Below, piece after piece: positions 1-6,974 of a stretch of 64,000 nucleotides of DNA. The DNA lies in NCBI GenBank assembly GCA_963713965.1, contig OY970217.1, positions 2,666,001 to 2,730,000 on the forward strand, read 5' to 3'. Position 1 is the first letter of the stretch, and each line of letters opens with the position of its first letter. The notes under the pieces are model-generated. The model was not told the origin of the DNA. It made no database searches and worked only from the letters and a program-made list of their open reading frames with translations. Origin of the DNA: CALAGB01 sp963713965 (GTDB taxonomy: Bacteria; Chloroflexota; Chloroflexia; Thermomicrobiales; Thermomicrobiaceae). The position numbers and the translations under genes were made by a program.

Positions 1-2017
1 ACTGATAGCTCGTGCTCTGGAAATCCAGATTACCGGCCTGGAACCTGAACTCCGTATTGCCAGTGGGGACATTGGCTCCCTTCTGGTATTTGGCGACGAA
101 TCCGAAGGTCGCCTTGCCGGTGGCGGTGCCGCAGTCGGCGGTGAGCAGGCAGGCGCCGGCCGGCGAGTTGATCCAGCCGCCGCCGGTCACGAAGCCAACT
201 GAGGAGTCGTAGACCACGACATACTGGAACGTGTTCGAGCCAACTCCGCCGTCCTTGTCGGTGACGGTCAGGGTGACGGTGTAGACGTTGGTGGCGGTGT
301 AGGTGTGGCTGTCGCTCACCGTCCCCGAACCGTTGGACTCGGTCACGGTCCCGGAGCTGGTGGTCCCGTCACCCCAATCCCAGGACGCCGTGTGGGTGTC
401 CAGCGTGCCGGGATCGGTGAAGGCGCCCGACAGGCTCACCGCTGTACCGATCGCTTGTGGGCTGGACGGCCCGGTCACCGAGGTGACTGTCGGGGCCACG
501 TTGTCCACTATGAGCGCGAAATTCGTTTGGGTGGATCCACCCTGGCCATCATCGGCTGTGATCGTCACCGTTTGAGACTGGGCAGGTCCATCGTTAGTGG
601 CGAAGCTCCAGGACCAGGTGCCGTCGCCGTTATTGGTGACAGAGCCGAAAGAGGCGGAGAGGGTGACGGTGTCGCCGTCAGTGTCAGCGACGGTGCCGGC
701 ATTCGTGGCCGTTTGGCCCTCATTGACGGTGACGCTGGCCTGGTTTGCCGCCACGTTCGGCGGAGTGTTGGGGACGGCAGTCGGCGTCAGGAGGAAGGGG
801 AGCTGCTGGCCGCCATAGCAGCCTGTGCCGACGATCTGACCCCGGGCGTTGATCGCTTTGGCATCAGTGAGATCCCAGCCCGTACCGCTCGGAATCAGGT
901 CGTTGAGGTTCTGGACGTTGAACGTGGTGCCGTTGGAGATCGAAGGCGTCCAGAGGAGCGCTGCGCCGTGGACGCCGCAGGCATCGGTGTCGGTGCTCGG
1001 GAGAACTTCCGCCCCAACAGTGTGGCCGGCGTCGTCGAGCCCCTCTGCCAGGCCGCCAACCGCGCTACTCGGAAGCGGTAGGAGGCTGAGCGTACCGGAG
1101 GTCCCGTTGGCGGCGGCGGGTGTCCAGACGTACGGCTGAGTTCCTGGAGCGGGCGATGTGTTTCCGGCGATCTGTCCATAGGCGTTGATCGCCTGGCCCT
1201 CCCCGAGCGTCACACCACCCGTGCCTCCCATGACGAGGTTGTTGAGGTCGAGATACGTTCCGCTGTTGCCGTTCGGCGTGCTGGGGTTCCAGAGGAAGGC
1301 GTGATACACGCCGGAGCCAGCCGGAGCGAATCCGGTGATCTGGCCGGCGTTGTTGATGGCGCGGCCGGTTCCGGTCGGATTGCCGGAGAAGTTGAGCCAA
1401 TCGGCGGTGTAGCCTCCAGCGCCATCCGGCTGCCAGAGGGCCGACCAGCCGTCGATTTCACCGGAGATTTGGCCCGCGTCGTTGATGCCGAAGGCCGCCC
1501 CGGCACTGATTGTTCCAGCCGTGTCAGGGAGGATGGACGCGGTCACCGTTGGGCTGTTGGGGCTTGAAGGACGCCAGACATACGGGAGAAACGTTCCCAC
1601 GTACCCCGAGACTTCGCCACCGTTGTTGATGCTGCTGGCGACTCCGGTGTCCTGCGTGGCCAGCAGGGTCGTCGTACCGCTCTGTCCATTTGGGCTGCTC
1701 GGCGTCCAGAGAAACGGCGACAGTCCCGCGCTTGACCCGTAGTTCCCGGCGACCTGTCCGAAATCGTTGATCGCGAATGCGTTGCCCGGTCCCGGCAAAC
1801 CAGGGAAGCCGGTCACCTGGTACAGCGGGGCCGGGCTTGCCGCCGCCGGCAGCGCGGGTGTCAGGAACCCAAGCGCTAGTCCGGTGAGAAGGAGGGCGGT
1901 CGCGAGCCATCGACTGGCGCCGTGGCAGGCGCGAAGCTCGCGGTAGCCCTCGAGCCCAAAAATATCCGGTCTACTGAGAGACCGATCGGGTATTGCGTGA
2001 GTTCTTCCAACGGACAT
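1..2017 (-). CDS. Secreted HAF-repeat / PKD-domain protein (3' end beyond window)
   Basis: The minus-strand frame is open from the start codon to base 1, so the C-terminus is missing (about 670 residues visible). A hydrophobic segment near residues 38-55 ending in an Ala-rich stretch looks like a signal peptide, so the protein is probably exported. Residues ~60-300 are repeats of the type G-x-A-x-(A/G)-I-N-x-x-G-Q-(V/I)-(A/S)-G followed by P-(F/Y)-(L/V)-W-(T/R)-P, the HAF extracellular repeat. A cadherin/Ig-like segment follows, then a PKD domain (SWDWGDGT near residue 544), then a domain beginning GGGWINSPAG near residue 610. Start: ATGATG at 2020-2015 follows TAAGGAGGAA, and the second ATG has the better spacing. 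Function unknown; a surface or matrix adhesion role is inference. Other frames here are shadows of this gene. Confidence 0.85.
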   Translation of the reverse strand, partial: MSVGRTHAIPDRSLSRPDIFGLEGYRELRACHGASRWLATALLLTGLALGFLTPALPAAASPAPLYQVTGFPGLPGPGNAFAINDFGQVAGNYGSSAGLSPFLWTPSSPNGQSGTTTLLATQDTGVASSINNGGEVSGYVGTFLPYVWRPSSPNSPTVTASILPDTAGTISAGAAFGINDAGQISGEIDGWSALWQPDGAGGYTADWLNFSGNPTGTGRAINNAGQITGFAPAGSGVYHAFLWNPSTPNGNSGTYLDLNNLVMGGTGGVTLGEGQAINAYGQIAGNTSPAPGTQPYVWTPAAANGTSGTLSLLPLPSSAVGGLAEGLDDAGHTVGAEVLPSTDTDACGVHGAALLWTPSISNGTTFNVQNLNDLIPSGTGWDLTDAKAINARGQIVGTGCYGGQQLPFLLTPTAVPNTPPNVAANQASVTVNEGQTATNAGTVADTDGDTVTLSASFGSVTNNGDGTWSWSFATNDGPAQSQTVTITADDGQGGSTQTNFALIVDNVAPTVTSVTGPSSPQAIGTAVSLSGAFTDPGTLDTHTASWDWGDGTTSSGTVTESNGSGTVSDSHTYTATNVYTVTLTVTDKDGGVGSNTFQYVVVYDSSVGFVTGGGWINSPAGACLLTADCGTATGKATFGFVAKYQKGANVPTGNTEFRFQAGNLDFQSTSYQ

Positions 2018-2086
2018 CATTTCCTCCTTACAGTGCACTCACCGAAAGCACGTTCTGGATTGATCCCGCCAGCGTCTTGCGCAGAC

Positions 2087-2350
2087 CTAGACATAGATTT
2101 CCACCCGAGGCTCTCCCTGCGCCCCGGCCCGCTGCATGGCGAACTGGAACTCCCGATTGGTCAAAAACCCCTGTGCCTGAGCGACGGTGGCGAAGTGCTG
2201 GAGCACCAGCACGGTGTTAGGCGTGTCCGCCAACTGATGAATCGACTCTGCCGTCACTCCCCACTGTTGTTGAACCTCACTCATGGATGCGTAGACCGCG
2301 CGAAAGCTGTCGTAGTCATGGACGTTGTGACGGATCGCGAGCAGGGCCAT
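2087..2350 (-). CDS. Dimeric alpha-beta-barrel (cyclase/monooxygenase-like) protein
   Basis: 87 residues starting MALLAIRHNVHDYDSFR. The beta-alpha-beta pattern, the Y-D-S-F-R helix start and the Q-R-A-G-(x)3-E-P ending resemble small ferredoxin-fold proteins often annotated as cyclase or antibiotic biosynthesis monooxygenase relatives. The start at 2350 is chosen because AAGGAGGAG lies about 7 bases upstream; the longer reading frame has no such site. It is transcribed alone behind a 64-base element (2537-2600) that is also found upstream of the split phosphotransferase operon, which suggests shared control. No catalytic residues are diagnostic at this size, so enzymatic activity is not claimed. 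Confidence 0.75.
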   Translation of the reverse strand: MALLAIRHNVHDYDSFRAVYASMSEVQQQWGVTAESIHQLADTPNTVLVLQHFATVAQAQGFLTNREFQFAMQRAGAQGEPRVEIYV

Positions 2351-2536
2351 CTGATCTTCTCCTCCTTGAATTCGGACGCCCCGGTTGGCGGAGTCTTCCG
2401 TGCCGGTAGCGCTCCTGTATTTCATCGAGCTTCATCGAAACCCGGCCCCGAAGGGCTAGCTTTCAGTTCTTGTGAGCTTGGGTAAGCCCCATGCCGCGAT
2501 GTGTGGTTCAGACTGTATGGAGGAACGGCCAGAAGT

Positions 2537-2600
2537 GCATCGTAGAAAGAACTTAAATCCGGAGTCATTTTGTGCACCGGATTGGTTAAGTAGATCTACG
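2537..2600 (-). promoter_or_regulatory. Conserved 64-base upstream element, copy A
   Basis: Read on the minus strand it begins CGTAGATCTACTTA and ends CGGATTTAAG(x)7CTACGATGC. It aligns without gaps to 6897-6960; both end blocks are conserved while the middle ~25 bases are not. GTAGATCTAC is a perfect palindrome. It lies about 190 bases upstream of the 87-aa gene, in the 346-base gap 2351-2696, which otherwise shows no gene. Inference: a paired operator or promoter for the neighbouring LAL regulator. Confidence 0.6.
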
Positions 2601-2696
2601 GCGAATCGGTCAGTCGTCGGCTCGATGCGCAGCGGTGGATCGACGGTTACCAGCATTTCATTGCGACGGTCGTCCAGCCCGGGTAAGAGGGATTGT

Positions 2697-4109
2697 TTAA
2701 GGCAGCCGTGATGCTGAGGCGATTGCCAGGAGCGCGGCCATGCATAAACCCAGATAGAGTAGCCGAAATTCATTGCCGAGGGGAGGGTCGCTCAGGATAG
2801 CCGCCAAACCGGCCGAGCCGACGATGCTGCCAAGGTAGCGCATGGTGGAATAGAGTCCGGCAGCCTGTCCGGACTCGCCCGCACCGGCCGCGTTTACTGC
2901 CATGGCCTGGACTGGCGCAGCCGAAAGACCGACACCAATGCCGAGCGTCACCAGCGGTCCAAGCAGCACGAGCCACGACCAGCCAGGGTCAATTGCGATC
3001 AACGGACCAATGCCGAGAGCGATCAGCACCGCGCCGAGCAGTGCCGGATAACGCCGGCCCCGACGGTCGGCCAGGCGCCCTCCGATCGGCGCAAAGACCA
3101 CCATCTGAACCGAGAGCGCTGCCAGGAGCAAGCCAATTTCTCCACTGCTCCATCCAGCCAGTTTGTCCAGAAAGACCGGCACAGACAGCAACACCGTATA
3201 GAGCGCCAGGTTACTGAACAGGACCGTCAACGTCGCCGGCGTGAAGCCGGGACGGCGAAAAAGCCCAAAATTGAACGCGGGAGCCGGATGGTGGTGCGAG
3301 CGATATTTGAGAAGCATGGTCGACACCACGGCAAAGCCGCCGCACAAGATGGGGATGACTGCCGGAACACCATTCAGCCGCCAGACGGTCAACGAGAGTG
3401 CCAGCGCGACGAGCGCGACCAGAAGCAGCGCTGAACCGATCAGGTCAAAACGACCCTGGCGACGGGGTCGATCGGCCGTGAGTCGCAATGCCAAGACGAC
3501 TGCCGGAACAACCAACAGGATGTTGGCGGCGAACATCCAGCGCCAGCCCACTGCCTCGGAGACAATTCCACCCAATGGCGGTCCTGCCGCTGCCGCGATG
3601 GCCACGCCGGAGCCGATGGCGCCGAACGCACGACCCTGGCGACTCGCCGGAAGGAGCGATCGCACCATGGCCGTTCCATTTGGGATGGCAGCCGCGCCGG
3701 CCAGCGCCTGAATCGTGCGTGCGGCGATCAGCAGTTCCATGCTTGGAGCCAGTGCGGCCCCGACGCTGGCGAGCAGGAAGCCAACCAGGCCGATCAGGAA
3801 CATCCACCGCCGGCCGAAACGATCACCCAGACTGCCACCGAGCGGCTGGACCGCTGCCATCGTAACGAGGTATGAGACGACGATCCACGATCCCCATGCC
3901 AGCGAGCGGTTGAATTCGTCAAGGATCGACGGCAGGGCGACGACGATCATCGTCGAGTTGAGTGGCGCCAGCATTGTGCCGAGCGTTACTGCCGCCAGAA
4001 CGACGATCTCCGACGGCAGCACCGGGGCGGCGCTGATGACCGCCCCGGTAACCGCGTCAGCGCTGGTGGATTCAGTCCGCGACGATGCGGACAACACCGG
4101 TAGATCCAT
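2697..4109 (-). CDS. MFS multidrug exporter, DHA2 (EmrB/QacA) type
   Basis: About 470 residues with about 14 hydrophobic segments, the usual size and topology of DHA2 drug:H+ antiporters in the cytoplasmic membrane. Motif A appears as GGSLGDRFGRRWMF near residue 95 and again, weaker, as GGRLADRRGRRYPA in the second half. The first helix contains LAPLNSTMIVVALPSI, typical of this family. The ATG at 4109 follows CGAGGTTG; a TTG one codon upstream is the alternative. The gene overlaps the end of the upstream phosphotransferase subunit by 38 bases, so the two are very likely co-transcribed and translationally coupled. Context suggests export of a compound also modified by the upstream enzyme; the substrate is unknown. 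Confidence 0.88.
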   Translation of the reverse strand: MDLPVLSASSRTESTSADAVTGAVISAAPVLPSEIVVLAAVTLGTMLAPLNSTMIVVALPSILDEFNRSLAWGSWIVVSYLVTMAAVQPLGGSLGDRFGRRWMFLIGLVGFLLASVGAALAPSMELLIAARTIQALAGAAAIPNGTAMVRSLLPASRQGRAFGAIGSGVAIAAAAGPPLGGIVSEAVGWRWMFAANILLVVPAVVLALRLTADRPRRQGRFDLIGSALLLVALVALALSLTVWRLNGVPAVIPILCGGFAVVSTMLLKYRSHHHPAPAFNFGLFRRPGFTPATLTVLFSNLALYTVLLSVPVFLDKLAGWSSGEIGLLLAALSVQMVVFAPIGGRLADRRGRRYPALLGAVLIALGIGPLIAIDPGWSWLVLLGPLVTLGIGVGLSAAPVQAMAVNAAGAGESGQAAGLYSTMRYLGSIVGSAGLAAILSDPPLGNEFRLLYLGLCMAALLAIASASRLP

Positions 4110-5739
4110 CAACCTCGATGGTCGCTCCGTCTGGGATCACAGCGGTCGCCATGCCGGTTCCGACGACGGCGGGGATCATGTATTCGCGAGCGACAACGGC
4201 GCAGTGGCTCAACACTCCACCAGTATCGGTCACTACGGCCGCCGCGCTGGCGAAGAGCGGCGTCCACGCGGGTGCGGTCGTCTCCGTAACCAGGATCTCC
4301 CCTGGTTGAAGACGCTGTGCGTCAGCAAGCGAACGCACCACCCGAGCCGTACCGCGTACGAATCCCGCCGATCCCGCCGCACCGAACACGGCGCCGGGCT
4401 CATCGGAGGGTGGTGGGGGAGCCCCGAAGAACTTGCCAAGCGTTCTGAACAGCGGATTGTCCGGCGGTGGGCCTGGCGGAACTGTTCCGAGCACGGGCGG
4501 AGCTTGCACGTCCTTGAATGAGGCCAACTCCTCCTTGCGCTCGGCAACGAGTTCCCTCATGTCGGCTCCACTATTGGCGAGCGCATCACGCATCTCGTCA
4601 AACGACAGATGGAAGACATCGTCGCGATCGACCAATGCTCCGCGCTTCCACAAACGGCGCCCTATTTCAAGGACGACGTGGCGAATACAATCGAACCCAT
4701 AGGAGTCAATCCAGAAGCCATGCTCTTCGGAGAGATAGTTGCCCGCTGTCGCCGCGCTAAGAATGAACTCGAATTGATCACGCGCCTGGGCGGGATAGCC
4801 TGCGAGTCGCTCGCGGGCTTCGGCGATAAGGCGGTCTCGTTCGGCCGCAAGGTCTTTGAGCTCTGCGATGAGATCGCGGTCTTGCTGCGACAGATAGTCC
4901 TTGAGCGACTTTACGGCTGGCGCAGGCTCTTCGATCCACGATGAATACGAGATACCCCAGGTCTCGGAGCGATGACCATACTGATCGAGAAACCCGCGAA
5001 ACTCCGCGAGAAACTCCGCACAGGCAGGATCGCGCTCCAATGCCGGCACGACGTCGGCCGCCGCCTGCTCTTCGATGATCGCCCGCACCGCGGAGCTGCC
5101 GATGGCGGCGCGACTGAGACGCCATAGCTCAGTACCCATACGGGTGGTCGTCGTTGGTGTCCCCTGCAGCAGACGCAGGCCCTCGAGAGAATTCCCAGCG
5201 CCAAAAAGATCGGCGTAGATCTCCTGAAACAGGCCGACGCTCAGCAACATGGGCATGGCGATCTTGAAGTGGATAAAGGAGATGCGTGCAAAGCGCAGCA
5301 GGGTGGCGTCCCAATGCTCGAGTAGCTGGGCATCGGACGCGCCTGCGAGGTCGAATCGTTGCCATTCAGCCAGAATTGACTGAATTTCAGGTAGGTACTC
5401 TTGTTCCCAGCGCTGCCCTTGCTCGGCCATGCCCTGGCTGAGGTGCTGCTCAAAGTGCTTGCCGAGATCCTCGAGCTCCTCTTCCGAGAGGGGCAGCGGT
5501 GCCATTGACAGGTAATGCCGAGTGAAGAAACGGCGGACGTGTGGGCGGATAGGCGCTTCGTAGAGCTCAGCCGCAACGACGAAACCTTTTTCGTAGAAGA
5601 ACCGAACGCAGTCGTCCTCCATCATGGACATCTGATTAGGGTAGTGCATCCGGTCTTGCTGCCAAAACATCTGCTCGTCGCCGGGCTTCTCCCAATCGAC
5701 GTCAAACGTTGCACCGGTGCCGGGAATCGTTATGCTCAT
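4072..5739 (-). CDS. Split rifampin phosphotransferase-like: substrate-binding + phosphohistidine subunit
   Basis: About 555 residues. The C-terminal ~85 residues are a PEP-utilising mobile (swivelling phosphohistidine) domain with TDTGGVLSHCAVVAREY; His ~512 is the predicted phospho-carrier. The helical N-terminal ~440 residues resemble the substrate-binding middle domain of rifampin phosphotransferase. There is no ATP-grasp domain; it lies in the next upstream gene (5794-6690). Together the two products are ~854 residues, close to single-chain Rph (about 867). The ATG at 5739 is preferred because GGAGGG lies 7 bases upstream; a TTG at 5769 has no site. Expected chemistry (family knowledge): ATP to AMP plus phosphorylated substrate plus phosphate. 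Whether the substrate is rifamycin is not shown by the sequence. Confidence 0.85.
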   Translation of the reverse strand: MSITIPGTGATFDVDWEKPGDEQMFWQQDRMHYPNQMSMMEDDCVRFFYEKGFVVAAELYEAPIRPHVRRFFTRHYLSMAPLPLSEEELEDLGKHFEQHLSQGMAEQGQRWEQEYLPEIQSILAEWQRFDLAGASDAQLLEHWDATLLRFARISFIHFKIAMPMLLSVGLFQEIYADLFGAGNSLEGLRLLQGTPTTTTRMGTELWRLSRAAIGSSAVRAIIEEQAAADVVPALERDPACAEFLAEFRGFLDQYGHRSETWGISYSSWIEEPAPAVKSLKDYLSQQDRDLIAELKDLAAERDRLIAEARERLAGYPAQARDQFEFILSAATAGNYLSEEHGFWIDSYGFDCIRHVVLEIGRRLWKRGALVDRDDVFHLSFDEMRDALANSGADMRELVAERKEELASFKDVQAPPVLGTVPPGPPPDNPLFRTLGKFFGAPPPPSDEPGAVFGAAGSAGFVRGTARVVRSLADAQRLQPGEILVTETTAPAWTPLFASAAAVVTDTGGVLSHCAVVAREYMIPAVVGTGMATAVIPDGATIEVDGSTGVVRIVAD

Positions 5740-5793
5740 GTCAAATCCCTCCAGATTGCAAGTCAACAATCACGTTCGCCGAAATGACCACCA

Positions 5794-6690
5794 TTACGCC
5801 GTCGGTGACAGACCCAGGACCAAATCCGTCGCCCCGAGCGTCGTGATCGGGCGACACTGCAACAGGTACAGTCGATTCCTGGCATAGCCGCATTCGATAT
5901 CGACTGGGTAACCGGTCCGAACTTCCAGCTGAGCTGCCAAATGCGCGACCTCACGAACCTGGTCTCGTGTCAGCGAAGAAACACGGCGCAACATGCGAGG
6001 GACGTCCACCTCGGAACTTCCCTCTTCCGTTGCCACGGTCATTCGGCGTTTATCAGCTATGTGCTCCTCGCGAACGTTGCCCGCGCGGTCAACGATCCAC
6101 ATATCGGGCGTCACCGTGCCGCCGACGATGCTCTCTCCCAATCCCCAAGCCGCCGTAACCACGATCTCGTCTCTTCGTCCCGTCACCGGGTTTGCACTGA
6201 ACGCCACCATCGAGACGTCCGACGCGATCTGTTGCTGTATGAGGACTGACATCCGCACATCGTCGATCGATCCCAGCACCGCGCCGCGCTCGCGTCGATA
6301 GCTGACGGCGCGCGGACTGAAGAAGGACTCCAGGCAGCGTTCGACCGCGGAAAGAAGCGCTTCTCCGCCATTCACGTTGAGATAGGTCTCGTGGACGCCC
6401 GCGAAGGAGCTCAGCGAACCGTCTTCGTCCACCGCGGAGGAGCGCACGGCGACAGACGACTCGGCAGCGATGTGAGTTCGGTATGCGTCGAGGACACGAT
6501 GCCGCAAGCGTGATGTGAGACGGACCGGTGGGGCGATTCCAGCCAGCGCGGTCGACGTAATACAAAAGCCATGCGGAATGACGAAGTGTTGAGCGAGCCG
6601 GCTTAATGCTGCCGCCTTACCGCCGGTAGCACGTGGGTCGTGGCACGCGGGCTCACCTAATCGAACGATCGCAGCGGAACCGTCTACCAA
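5794..6690 (-). CDS. Split rifampin phosphotransferase-like: ATP-grasp (PPDK N-terminal) subunit
   Basis: About 299 residues of PEP-synthase/PPDK ATP-binding domain. Visible motifs are ATGGKAAALSRL near the N-terminus, AVRSSAVDEDGSLSSFAG, MVAFSANPVTGRR, AWGLGESIVGG and the domain-ending LLQCRPITT. It ends where single-chain Rph would continue into the substrate domain. TAA and then TGA, both in the same frame, separate it from the next gene, which has its own ribosome site, so this is a gene split rather than one frame error. The start is uncertain: TTG at 6690 follows GGAGGTGTCAAG, and GTG at 6723 is the alternative. It is first in a three-gene operon with the phosphohistidine subunit and the MFS exporter. 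Confidence 0.82.
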   Translation of the reverse strand: MVDGSAAIVRLGEPACHDPRATGGKAAALSRLAQHFVIPHGFCITSTALAGIAPPVRLTSRLRHRVLDAYRTHIAAESSVAVRSSAVDEDGSLSSFAGVHETYLNVNGGEALLSAVERCLESFFSPRAVSYRRERGAVLGSIDDVRMSVLIQQQIASDVSMVAFSANPVTGRRDEIVVTAAWGLGESIVGGTVTPDMWIVDRAGNVREEHIADKRRMTVATEEGSSEVDVPRMLRRVSSLTRDQVREVAHLAAQLEVRTGYPVDIECGYARNRLYLLQCRPITTLGATDLVLGLSPTA

Positions 6691-6896
6691 CTTGACACCT
6701 CCAACCGTCCCGTTGCGCCGCACATCTCGTGGCGTCCGAGATTCGAGCGCGGACAGAGAAAAACAACGTACCTGAGTGTTGAGTCATGCCACCCACAGCG
6801 AACCCGATTAGCTCGAGTGAGTACTGTGGGGACATGAGGCAGCAGGAAAAGTTAAGAATTTGTTAGGTGCCAATGTAGTGAGGATTTGGGTGACGC

Positions 6897-6960
6897 GCAT
6901 CGTAGGAAGCGCTTAATTCCGAGCGAGTCGTCAGGCGGTCACGAACTAAGTAGTTCTACA
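6897..6960 (-). promoter_or_regulatory. Conserved 64-base upstream element, copy B
   Basis: Minus-strand reading begins TGTAGAACTACTTA and ends CGGAATTAAG(x)7CTACGATGC, aligned without gaps to 2537-2600. It lies about 210 bases upstream of the ATP-grasp gene start, between that operon and the 3' end of the LAL regulator gene, in a ~280-base non-coding stretch. The equal spacing of the two conserved blocks in both copies argues for a protein-bound or promoter element rather than chance. Confidence 0.6.
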
Positions 6961-6974
6961 GGGGCTACGTTCGG

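Noticed and set aside
305..1081. Long plus-strand frame of 258 codons
   Set aside because: It is antisense to the HAF/PKD protein, has no recognisable domain, and its composition is that of a shadow frame in high-G+C DNA.
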